In this document: positions 18,172 to 25,402 of the stretch, one piece after another
Layout: every line of letters begins with the position of its first letter
Numbering within the stretch: the first letter of the stretch is position 1
NCBI GenBank assembly: GCA_017938315.1
Contig: JAGBBV010000020.1
Location: forward strand, 62,001-126,000
Origin: Lachnospiraceae bacterium
GTDB taxonomy: Bacteria; Bacillota; Clostridia; Lachnospirales; Lachnospiraceae
Reading direction: 5' to 3'
Length of the DNA: 64,000 bases
Program-made: the position numbers and the translations under genes
Notes under the pieces: model-generated
Told to the model about the DNA's origin: nothing
Database searches by the model: none
Seen by the model: the letters and a program-made list of their open reading frames with translations, nothing else

Positions 18172-18849
18172 ATGGAACAGTGTAAAATTAAAAATCTATA
18201 CAACTTAGATGAAACAATTGCTGCAGAACTTATGCTGCAGGCAGAATATCCATGGGAATTACTTCCCAAAATCAGCAATTACATTAAAGAACTGGGCAAA
18301 AAGCTTCCTAAAGATAAATATAAAGAGGTTTCTGAAAATGTATGGGTAGCGGTATCTGCAAAGGTGGCACCAACCGCATGTATTAACGGCCCGGCAATTA
18401 TTGATGAAGAAGCAGAAATCAGGCATTGTGCTTTTATTAGGGGAAATGCAATTGTGGGAAAGGGTGCTGTTGTTGGTAATTCAACAGAACTTAAAAATGT
18501 AATTTTATTTAACAAGGTGCAAGTGCCTCATTATAATTATGTTGGAGACAGTATTCTTGGATATAAAGCTCACATGGGAGCAGGTTCTATTACATCAAAT
18601 GTTAAGAGTGATAAGACCCTTGTGGTTGTAAAAGAAACAAATGCAAAGTTAGAAACAGGACTCAAAAAATTTGGTGCCATGTTAGGCGATAATGTGGAAG
18701 TGGGATGTAACAGTGTATTAAATCCCGGTACTGTTATAGGGCGAAATTCCAATGTTTATCCGACCTCTATGGTGCGTGGTGTAATACCTGCCGGAAGCAT
18801 TTATAAAAAGCAGGGAGAAATCGCGGAAAAATACGAAAAAAGTATTTAG
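18172..18849 (+). CDS. Left-handed beta-helix acyl/nucleotidyl-transferase-like protein
   Basis: 225-aa protein. After a helical start, residues about 70-205 show hexapeptide repeats ([LIV]-G-x4 type, for example AIVGKGAVVGNSTEL and GDNVEVGCNSVLNPGTVIG), the mark of a left-handed beta helix as in the C-terminal half of GlmU. No nucleotidyltransferase domain is present, so a sugar or acyl transferase, or a binding protein, is more likely than a full UDP-GlcNAc pyrophosphorylase. The start at 18172 was preferred because GAAAGGA lies eight bases upstream; the ATG at 18163 sits directly on this site. Last gene of the EAL-ATPase-topB run. Confidence 0.8.
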   Translation: MEQCKIKNLYNLDETIAAELMLQAEYPWELLPKISNYIKELGKKLPKDKYKEVSENVWVAVSAKVAPTACINGPAIIDEEAEIRHCAFIRGNAIVGKGAVVGNSTELKNVILFNKVQVPHYNYVGDSILGYKAHMGAGSITSNVKSDKTLVVVKETNAKLETGLKKFGAMLGDNVEVGCNSVLNPGTVIGRNSNVYPTSMVRGVIPAGSIYKKQGEIAEKYEKSI

Positions 18850-18918
18850 TGAATTTTTTGTCAAAAAGACTGGATTTTTTGCGAGATATATGCGAAAATA
18901 TAAGTCGTTATAAAACAG

Positions 18919-18936
18919 TTAACAATTTTTTGTTAA
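18919..18936. repeat. Inverted repeat upstream of the NifU-like gene
   Basis: TTAACAA at 18919-18925 and TTGTTAA at 18930-18936, a perfect 7-bp dyad around TTTT. It overlaps a possible weak promoter (TTAACA at 18919-18924, 16-base spacer, TATTAT at 18941-18946). It could be an operator, or a weak hairpin without a following T-run. Confidence 0.4.
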
Positions 18937-18971
18937 TAAATATTATCTACACAATTGAAAGGAGTTTTCAC

Positions 18972-19676
18972 ATGATTTATTCAAAAGAAGTTGAAGAAAT
19001 GTGTACAGTTGCCCAGGGTGTAAACCATGGTTGTGCACCTATCCCTGAAGAAGCAAAATGGGTAAAAGCAAAAGACGTTAAAGACATCTCCGGTCTTACA
19101 CATGGTATCGGTTGGTGTGCTCCTCAGCAGGGTGCCTGCAAACTGACATTAAATGTGAAAGAAGGTATCATTCAGGAAGCTTTGGTTGAAACCATTGGAT
19201 GTTCCGGTATGACTCATTCAGCTGCTATGGCATCTGAAATTTTACCTGGTAGAACTGTACTTGAAGCATTAAATACTGACCTTGTATGTGATGCTATCAA
19301 CACAGCAATGAGAGAATTATTCTTACAGATTGTTTACGGACGTACTCAGAGTGCTTTTTCTGAAGACGGACTTCCCGTAGGTGCAGGTCTTGAAGACTTA
19401 GGAAAGGGACTTCGTTCTCAGGTTGGTACTATGTACGGTACATTAAAGAAAGGTCCCCGTTACCTTGAAATGGCAGAAGGTTATGTAACAGGTATTGCAC
19501 TTGATGCTGATGACCAGATTATTGGTTACAAATTCGTAAGCCTTGGCAAGATGACAGACTTCATCAAGAAGGGTGATGATCCTACCACAGCTTGGGAAAA
19601 AGCAAGCGGACAGTACGGTAGAGTAGCAGACGCTGTTAAGATTATCGACCCCAGAACAGATGCAGAAGTTAAATAA
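18972..19676 (+). CDS. NifU/IscU-like scaffold protein paired with GGGtGRT protein
   Basis: 234-aa protein. Residues about 45-110 resemble the IscU/NifU N-terminal fold: KLTLNVKEGIIQEALVETIGC mirrors the IscU core and keeps the Cys of the GC motif (Cys77). The usual first ligand and its Asp are not aligned; nearby Cys49 and Cys56 flank the spot, and the canonical late HCS cysteine is absent. Further cysteines are 11, 21 and 106. It therefore looks like a divergent Fe-S or metal scaffold rather than a housekeeping IscU. The ATG at 18972 has AAAGGAG; the open frame back to 18849 was rejected. NNC codons (AAC, TAC, TTC, ATC) are frequent, as in highly expressed genes. It is followed after 23 bases by the GGGtGRT gene. 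Confidence 0.82.
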   Translation: MIYSKEVEEMCTVAQGVNHGCAPIPEEAKWVKAKDVKDISGLTHGIGWCAPQQGACKLTLNVKEGIIQEALVETIGCSGMTHSAAMASEILPGRTVLEALNTDLVCDAINTAMRELFLQIVYGRTQSAFSEDGLPVGAGLEDLGKGLRSQVGTMYGTLKKGPRYLEMAEGYVTGIALDADDQIIGYKFVSLGKMTDFIKKGDDPTTAWEKASGQYGRVADAVKIIDPRTDAEVK

Positions 19677-19699
19677 TAGAGAAGCGGAGGTAAAATATA

Positions 19700-20710
19700 A
19701 TGGCATTATTTGAATCTTATGAAAGACGAATTGAAAAAATCAATTCAGTATTAAATAGCTATGGTATCGCTTCTCTTGAAGAAGCTGAAAAAATTACAAA
19801 AGATGCAGGCTTAAATGTATACGATATGGTAAAAGGCATTCAGCCCATCTGTTTTGAGAACGCTTGCTGGGCATACATCACAGGTGCAGCAATCGCTATT
19901 AAGAAAGAATGTAGAAGAGCAGCTGACGCTGCTGCAGCAATCGGTGAAGGTCTTCAGGCTTTCTGTATTCCCGGTTCCGTTGCTGATACACGTAAGGTTG
20001 GTTTAGGACATGGTAACCTTGGCAAGATGCTCCTTGAAGAAGAAACAGAATGTTTCGCATTCTTAGCAGGTCATGAATCCTTTGCAGCTGCTGAAGGTGC
20101 TATTGGTATCGCAGAAAAGGCTAACAAGGTTCGTCAGAAACCCTTAAGAGTTATTTTGAACGGTCTTGGAAAAGATGCAGCTCAGATTATCGCAAGAATC
20201 AACGGCTTTACATTCGTCGAAACAGAATATGATCCTTACACAAATACTGTTAAGGAAGTATTCCGTAAATCTTATTCTGAAGGTCTTCGTGCAAAGGTTA
20301 ACTGCTACGGTGCAAACGACGTTTGTGAAGGTGTAGCTATCATGCACAAAGAAGGTGTAGACGTTTCCATCACAGGTAACTCCACCAACCCCACAAGATT
20401 CCAGCATCCTGTTGCAGGTACTTACAAGAAAGAATGTATAGAACAGGGCAAGAAGTACTTCTCCGTAGCATCCGGTGGTGGTACAGGCCGTACACTTCAT
20501 CCCGATAACATGGCTGCAGGTCCTGCTTCTTATGGTATGACAGATACTATGGGACGTATGCACTCTGATGCACAGTTTGCAGGTTCTTCATCTGTGCCCG
20601 CTCACGTAGAAATGATGGGACTTATAGGTGCAGGTAACAACCCTATGGTTGGTATGACTGTTGCAGTTGCAGTTGCTATCCAGGAAGCATCTGATTCCGG
20701 AAAGTTCTAA
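19700..20710 (+). CDS. GGGtGRT family protein
   Basis: 336-aa protein of the GGGtGRT family, named for a conserved motif seen here at residues 259-265 (S-GGGTGRT-LHPDN). The family has no established function that I know. Several cysteines are spread along it (PICFENACWAY, FCIPG, NCYGANDVCEG). The C-terminus is Gly/Ala/Met-rich (MMGLIGAGNNPMVGM) but not clearly membrane-spanning. The N-terminal half contains small-residue helices (AADAAAAIGEG). SD GCGGAGG lies at 19684-19690. Codon use is biased like that of abundant proteins. Close spacing with the NifU-like gene and a terminator right after mark a two-gene unit. Confidence 0.85.
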   Translation: MALFESYERRIEKINSVLNSYGIASLEEAEKITKDAGLNVYDMVKGIQPICFENACWAYITGAAIAIKKECRRAADAAAAIGEGLQAFCIPGSVADTRKVGLGHGNLGKMLLEEETECFAFLAGHESFAAAEGAIGIAEKANKVRQKPLRVILNGLGKDAAQIIARINGFTFVETEYDPYTNTVKEVFRKSYSEGLRAKVNCYGANDVCEGVAIMHKEGVDVSITGNSTNPTRFQHPVAGTYKKECIEQGKKYFSVASGGGTGRTLHPDNMAAGPASYGMTDTMGRMHSDAQFAGSSSVPAHVEMMGLIGAGNNPMVGMTVAVAVAIQEASDSGKF

Positions 20711-20732
20711 GACAATATTGATTAAATTGCCA

Positions 20733-20770
20733 AAAAGGGGAACGCTTTTGCATTCCCCTTTTAAAATTTT
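20733..20770 (+). terminator. Terminator after GGGtGRT gene
   Basis: AAAAGGGGAA at 20733-20742 pairs with TTCCCCTTTT at 20753-20762 around a 10-base loop, followed by AAAATTTTTT. It closes the NifU-like/GGGtGRT unit. Confidence 0.88.
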
Positions 20771-20786
20771 TTAGGAGCAGGAAAAC

Positions 20787-21731
20787 ATGAAAAAAGTAGT
20801 AGTATTCGGTGGTGGAACAGGTTTATCATGTCTTTTATCAGGCTTAAAACTCTTTCCCATAGATGTAACAACTATTATTACAGTAAGTGATAACGGAAGC
20901 AGTACGGGTGTACTTAAAGAAGAATTAGATATTCCGGCGGTTGGAGACGTTGGCAAGGTACTTCTTGCCATGGCAAATGGTGATGATGATTTGATAAAAT
21001 TACTTCGATACCGTTTTAATAAAACAGGAACCTTATATAATCATCCTGTACGAAATATTATTTTAGCAGCATTAATTGATTTGAAAGGAAATCTGACCGA
21101 AGCTACCAAATACATGTGCCAGTTATTAAACATAAAAGGAACTGTACTGCCTCTTACAGAGGAAAAAGTTGATCTTATAGGCAAAAGCAATGATAAAGAC
21201 TATTTTGGTGAAGAAGAAGTGAGTTTAAATATTAGAAATATTCGTAAACTTGCGTATGACCATGATATTCAAATAAGTGATGAAATAAAGAAAAAAATAG
21301 ATGAAGCCGATTTGATTATATTTAGTCCGGGAAGTTTATATACAAGCATTTTGCCTCATCTGATTTCCGGGGATATTTTAAACGCGATAGAGAATACATC
21401 TGCACCACTTATGTATATATCAAATTTAGTTACACAACCCGGTGAAACAGATGACTATAATGTCAGTGATCATATTAAAGTATTAAACCAGTATTTAAGA
21501 AATCGGAAAATTGATGTTGTTGTCGCAAACAATGCCGATATAGATAAACATGTCATTGATAAATATCTTACAACAGAAAACAAAAAGATAGTGTCCATTG
21601 ATAAGGATAAGCTGGAAAAACAAAATGTACGCGTTATTGAAGGAGATATTTTCTGCTTGGATAACGATGTGATAAGGCATGATGCACTAAAAACAGCATT
21701 TATTATATTTTCATATTTAATGGAGGGGTAA
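20787..21731 (+). CDS. yvcK: YvcK/GlmR family, UDP-sugar-binding regulator
   Basis: 314-aa CofD-like protein needed in Bacillus for growth on gluconeogenic carbon and normal cell shape, where YvcK binds UDP-GlcNAc and stimulates GlmS. Seen: the N-terminal KVVVFGGGTGLSCLLSGLK, the VSDNGSSTG loop, NHPVRN, and FSPGSLYTSILPHLI. In many Firmicutes it sits between rapZ and whiA; here neither neighbour is present. AGGAG lies at 20772-20776. It begins immediately beyond a terminator, so a promoter must lie in that terminator region or upstream; I could not identify one. Confidence 0.92.
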   Translation: MKKVVVFGGGTGLSCLLSGLKLFPIDVTTIITVSDNGSSTGVLKEELDIPAVGDVGKVLLAMANGDDDLIKLLRYRFNKTGTLYNHPVRNIILAALIDLKGNLTEATKYMCQLLNIKGTVLPLTEEKVDLIGKSNDKDYFGEEEVSLNIRNIRKLAYDHDIQISDEIKKKIDEADLIIFSPGSLYTSILPHLISGDILNAIENTSAPLMYISNLVTQPGETDDYNVSDHIKVLNQYLRNRKIDVVVANNADIDKHVIDKYLTTENKKIVSIDKDKLEKQNVRVIEGDIFCLDNDVIRHDALKTAFIIFSYLMEG

Positions 21732-21786
21732 TAGTCTGACAATTGCAACAATTCCACGGATTGCAGACGAAATGCTTGAAAATTAC

Positions 21787-21815
21787 TTGCGTATTTTCTC
21801 ACATCATGATATAGT
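21787..21815 (+). promoter_or_regulatory. Promoter of a leader upstream of the HD-GYP gene
   Basis: TTGCGT at 21787-21792, a 17-base spacer and TATAGT at 21810-21815. Transcription would start near 21822, giving a leader of about 130 bases before the ATG at 21951. Confidence 0.65.
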
Positions 21816-21892
21816 ATTATTATCAAATATCAAAAAAATGTGAACAAAAATGTGATTGGAAAGCGGACATTCCGTTTGATATTGATGTTTGG

Positions 21893-21926
21893 ACGGTAAA
21901 GGAAAATGATCCCTTTGCCGTTTTTT
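21893..21926 (+). terminator. Terminator-like hairpin in the leader of the HD-GYP gene
   Basis: ACGGTAAAGG at 21893-21902 pairs with CCTTTGCCGT at 21912-21921 (one G-U), followed by TTTTTT. A smaller hairpin precedes it (AAGCGGA at 21861-21867 with TCCGTTT at 21871-21877). It lies between a promoter and the gene, so it may be a regulated attenuator, or the end of a short RNA. I do not recognise a known riboswitch here. Confidence 0.75.
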
Positions 21927-21950
21927 GTTGTAAAAAATGAGGGTATTAGT

Positions 21951-23999
21951 ATGGCAAATGAAGAAAGAAAAAAAATTCTTGTAGTCGATGACGACCGATT
22001 GAGTTTGGTTGTTGCAGAGGAATTTTTAAAAGATGATTATGACGTTGATTGTGTTGATTCAGGAGAGGCAGCTCTTTTGTATCTGCAAAGCAATTATCCT
22101 GATGTAATATTATTAGATTTACATATGCCCGGAATGGGAGGTAGGGAGACATTGAATGTTATTATGTCTTCCAGCTTATTAAAGCATATACCTGTCATTT
22201 GCATCACAGCAGATTCCAAATCGGAAACAGAAATAGAGTGTCTTTCAATCGGCGCATTGGATTATATAACAAAACCTTTTGTGCCTCAGGTTGCTAAAAG
22301 CAGAATCAGCAGAATTGTTGAATTGAATGAACTTAAAAATAATTTAGCAGAACAGCTTGATAAAAAGACAAGGTTATTAGAAAAAGTTACGCTTAATTTT
22401 ATTATGGCAATTGCGAATACCATTGATGCAAAGGATGCTTATACATCAGGTCATTCTATAAGAGTAGCAAAATGTGCAGAGGCAATTGCTACGGAACTTG
22501 GATGGGATGATGAAGAAGTACAAAACATTAAGTACATAGCACTGCTTCATGATATAGGTAAGATTGGTATTCCTGATGCCATATTAAACAAACCGTATCA
22601 TTTATCTGTGGAAGAGTTTAATATTGTAAAAAAACATCCGATTATTGGTCGTGAAATATTAAAAGATATTCATATGATTGACAGTGTAACGGATGGTGCA
22701 TTGTATCACCATGAAAGATATGACGGGAATGGTTATCCCTTTGGTTTAAAAGGGAAAGAAATTCCACTTTGTGCCAGAATTGTTGGAATTGCAGATTCCT
22801 ATGATGCGATGACATCGAATCGTGTTTATCGTTCTAAATTAAAAAAAGAAGATGTGATATCGGAGTTTGAAAGATGTAAAGGTACGCAATTCGATCCTGA
22901 GCTTACTGAGCTATTCTTGAAAATGCTTAAGAGAGGTTTCTATGTACCTGAAGCAGATTATGAAGACAATCATGTTTTAGAAGAAGAAAATGGTTTAAAG
23001 GGTGAAGTTAACAGTTTACTTAGTAAAGTTTTGTCTGAATACACCGAAGAAGCAAAGAGAATTGCTATGAAAGATGCCCTTACGGGTCTATATAACAGAA
23101 GCTATGCTGAAACCACCTTGCCGGGAGTCCTAAAAGAAAATAATGTTTCAACACTTTTTATGATTGATATTAATAATTTTAGTGAAATTAATGAAATGTA
23201 TGGACATATTGCCGGTGACTTTGCATTGACAAGTTTTGCTGATAATGTAAAACAATGTATTAAAGAGGATGATATCCTGTGCCGTGTAGGAAAAGACCGG
23301 TTTGTTTTACTTGTAAAAGGTCTTCATAATAAGGATGAAATCAGGGGATTGGCGCAGAATATTTTGACAAAAACAACTGCCGGATTACGGGGCAATGTTT
23401 TTGGAAATATGGTTTTTGTCACAATCGGTATTGCAATTTATCCTGAAAATGGAAGCACCTATGAACTTTTATATGAAAATGCCGACAAAGCCAGTTATCA
23501 TTTAAAACGCAATGATAAAAGTGCATTTGAATTTTTTGAAGACGGTAAAGTGGAAATTGCCAATGTAACCATGACAGATATTAATCATATCCGTTCTATG
23601 ATAGAAGGGAAAGATTATAATTTCAATGGTGTATTCCATGTGGAATATGATGAATTTAAACGTATGTATAATTATATTGCACGTGGTGTTGTCAGAAATC
23701 ATCAAAGTGTTCAAACAGTACTTTTTACACTTGAAATTAACGATACTGCTTTGTATAGAAAAATGATTCCGGACGAGGCAATGAACGTTTTGGAAGCAGC
23801 CGTAGCATCTTCCCTTCGAATGGTGGATGTAGGAACCAGATACAGTAGTGTGCAATATATTGTAATTCTTTTAGATGCAGATTTTGAAAATGGTAAGAAA
23901 GTAGCACAAAGGGTTATGAATAAATTCTATAAGATGTATGCCAGAGGTGATGTTGATCTTTCCTATGACATTCAAACAATGTGTCCGAAAACGGTATAG
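21951..23999 (+). CDS. Response regulator with HD-GYP and two GGDEF-like domains
   Basis: 682-aa protein: REC domain (about 5-125; ILVVDDD and phospho-acceptor in ILLDLHMPGMGG), linker helix, HD-GYP phosphodiesterase domain (about 145-330; H200-D201 in LLHDIGKIG, H253-H-E-RYDGNGYP with G261-Y-P), then a GGDEF-fold domain (about 365-525) whose motif is G447-KDRF and so is degenerate. Residues about 555-682 read as a further cyclase-like fold (VLFTLEIN, then RYSSVQYIVILL in the GGDEF position) with no catalytic residues. Expected activity: phosphorylation-controlled c-di-GMP breakdown. The start at 21951 begins MANEERKK; an upstream in-frame ATG at 21906 lies in the terminator hairpin. No cognate histidine kinase is adjacent. 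Confidence 0.9.
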   Translation: MANEERKKILVVDDDRLSLVVAEEFLKDDYDVDCVDSGEAALLYLQSNYPDVILLDLHMPGMGGRETLNVIMSSSLLKHIPVICITADSKSETEIECLSIGALDYITKPFVPQVAKSRISRIVELNELKNNLAEQLDKKTRLLEKVTLNFIMAIANTIDAKDAYTSGHSIRVAKCAEAIATELGWDDEEVQNIKYIALLHDIGKIGIPDAILNKPYHLSVEEFNIVKKHPIIGREILKDIHMIDSVTDGALYHHERYDGNGYPFGLKGKEIPLCARIVGIADSYDAMTSNRVYRSKLKKEDVISEFERCKGTQFDPELTELFLKMLKRGFYVPEADYEDNHVLEEENGLKGEVNSLLSKVLSEYTEEAKRIAMKDALTGLYNRSYAETTLPGVLKENNVSTLFMIDINNFSEINEMYGHIAGDFALTSFADNVKQCIKEDDILCRVGKDRFVLLVKGLHNKDEIRGLAQNILTKTTAGLRGNVFGNMVFVTIGIAIYPENGSTYELLYENADKASYHLKRNDKSAFEFFEDGKVEIANVTMTDINHIRSMIEGKDYNFNGVFHVEYDEFKRMYNYIARGVVRNHQSVQTVLFTLEINDTALYRKMIPDEAMNVLEAAVASSLRMVDVGTRYSSVQYIVILLDADFENGKKVAQRVMNKFYKMYARGDVDLSYDIQTMCPKTV

Positions 24000-24060
24000 A
24001 CATTTATTTCTTTTTCCGTTAAAATATTTCGTGAATATATAGAATAAAAGAGGATATAAA

Positions 24061-24657
24061 ATGGACCAAATGAAATATTGCACTTCCTGTGGTGCTGAAA
24101 ATAAAATTGATTCAAAATTCTGTAGCAGCTGTGGTACTAAAATGGAGGAACCGTCCTTTGAGGATGAACTAGATATTCATTATGAAGATGAAACGGTGTA
24201 CAATAATGCAGAATTATTTGATGATTATTACGCATCAGCTTATACCGAAGTTGCCGAGGATTTCCAAAAGAGTGAACCGGAAAATAATTATGAGGTGACC
24301 GGCGTTTCTTTTGAAGAACCATATAAACAGCCTGTAGTAGCATCTGCTCCTAATTATTCAACGTATACATCAAACACGGCGACTGCTCCGGCAAAGACAA
24401 ATAATGGTGGAAATATAGGTTTTTCCATTGCATCTATGATATGCGGTATCTTTTCAATTATTTGTTGCTGTAGTGTATTTGGTTTTGTCACCGGTATTGT
24501 TGCGTTAATATTTGGTATCGTTACAGTGAAGTCTAATTTTGCAGGGAAAGGTATGGCAATTGCCGGTATTATAACAGGTGGAATTGGCATTTTCCTTTGG
24601 ATTGTATTTATGGTTATTGGTAGCTTTGGACTATTTTTAGAACTCCTTGAGTATTAA
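24061..24657 (+). CDS. Zinc-ribbon DUF4190-like membrane protein
   Basis: 198-aa protein. An N-terminal zinc ribbon uses Cys7, Cys10, Cys21 and Cys24 (CTSCG...CSSCG), then an acidic, Asn/Tyr-rich disordered stretch to about residue 115. Two C-terminal membrane segments (SIASMICGIFSIICCC..., and GMAIAGIITGGIGIFLWIVF) match the DUF4190 type. Function unknown; such proteins probably sense or tether at the membrane. SD AGAGG lies at 24049-24053. It is 61 bases after the response regulator and is closed by its own terminator. Confidence 0.85.
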   Translation: MDQMKYCTSCGAENKIDSKFCSSCGTKMEEPSFEDELDIHYEDETVYNNAELFDDYYASAYTEVAEDFQKSEPENNYEVTGVSFEEPYKQPVVASAPNYSTYTSNTATAPAKTNNGGNIGFSIASMICGIFSIICCCSVFGFVTGIVALIFGIVTVKSNFAGKGMAIAGIITGGIGIFLWIVFMVIGSFGLFLELLEY

Positions 24658-24662
24658 ATTCA

Positions 24663-24702
24663 AAACCCGTTTAAGAAAAAAACTTAAACGGGTTTATTTT
24701 TT
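24663..24702 (+). terminator. Bidirectional terminator
   Basis: AAACCCGTTTAAG at 24663-24675 pairs perfectly with CTTAAACGGGTTT at 24683-24695, followed by ATTTTTTT. It lies between converging genes and probably serves both. Confidence 0.92.
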
Positions 24703-24705
24703 TAT

Positions 24706-25236
24706 TTATTCAGTTTCCGAATCAACATCTGAACTTTCAGAGTCGTCTTCATAAGTATAAATTTCTTCAGGAATATCACCATGAAGTATCGAAACAATAT
24801 ATTGAATTCTTAAATTGGCACGATCATAATTTTGTTTAGCTACATCAGCTAAATTTGCGTCATAGGATTCAGAACCGAATGCCTGGTGGTAATAATACAC
24901 AGCTTCTGTCATATAGGAACTTGCTTCATCCGCTAATTCCTCGACACCAGGGAAACCTTCCGGCACGGTAAGAGATGCCATTTGTTCGAAAGTAGTATTC
25001 ATAGTATCTAATATAGTAAGCAAATCAGTAACTGCCGTTTCGGAATTAGGATCAATTGCATTAATAGAATCATCGAAGGTCTTAATATTTTCAAAGAACT
25101 GATTCATATTTGTTTTATAAGCTTCCAATTCAGGGTCTGTTTTGCATCCGGAAAATAATAAAGAACAAACGGAAACGGTTGTCAAGAGTAACGCCCTGAT
25201 TTTGCCGATAGATTTTCTTTCTGACTGTATATTCAA
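24706..25236 (-). CDS. Lipoprotein of unknown function
   Basis: 176-aa predicted lipoprotein. The N-terminus has basic residues, a hydrophobic stretch and lipobox LLFSGC, so the mature protein would start at Cys31, anchored outside the membrane. The rest is helical with many Thr/Asp/Glu and an acidic tail. I recognise no catalytic motif. The start is TTG (25234-25236 on the plus strand), chosen because AGGAGG stands seven bases upstream on the minus strand and the signal peptide then fits. It is divergent from metH and convergent with the zinc-ribbon gene. Confidence 0.8.
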   Translation of the reverse strand: MNIQSERKSIGKIRALLLTTVSVCSLLFSGCKTDPELEAYKTNMNQFFENIKTFDDSINAIDPNSETAVTDLLTILDTMNTTFEQMASLTVPEGFPGVEELADEASSYMTEAVYYYHQAFGSESYDANLADVAKQNYDRANLRIQYIVSILHGDIPEEIYTYEDDSESSDVDSETE

Positions 25237-25278
25237 AGTTATTCCTCCTAAAAAACCTTTTTTAAACCATATGTATAT

Positions 25279-25307
25279 AAATTATCATAGTTGCGAGATG
25301 AAATCAA
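25279..25307 (-). promoter_or_regulatory. Probable promoter of the lipoprotein gene
   Basis: On the minus strand, TTGATT (25302-25307), a 17-base spacer and TAATTT (25279-25284), about 42 bases before the TTG start. Confidence 0.5.
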
Positions 25308-25340
25308 GAAACAGATGTCGAAAAAGATATGATAGTTCAA

Positions 25341-25369
25341 TTGTAGTTTTGTTAAAATTATGTTAACAT
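25341..25369 (+). promoter_or_regulatory. Promoter of metH
   Basis: TTGTAG at 25341-25346, a 17-base spacer and TAACAT at 25364-25369. TGTTAA occurs at 25350-25355 and 25361-25366, eleven bases apart within this promoter. Confidence 0.6.
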
Positions 25370-25402
25370 GAAAAAATAGGTGAGTATATAGGTGGTATTG
25401 TT

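Noticed and set aside
18849-18971. In-frame extension of the NifU-like gene back to 18849
   Set aside because: It lacks a ribosome site and runs through the promoter and dyad; MIYSKEVEEM at 18972 has AAAGGAG.
21816-21950. c-di-GMP-I (GEMM) riboswitch before the HD-GYP gene
   Set aside because: The conserved core pattern is not seen; only a terminator hairpin is clear.
25237-25402. Cobalamin or SAM riboswitch before metH
   Set aside because: Only 166 bases, shared with a divergent gene, with no visible B12 box or S-box core.
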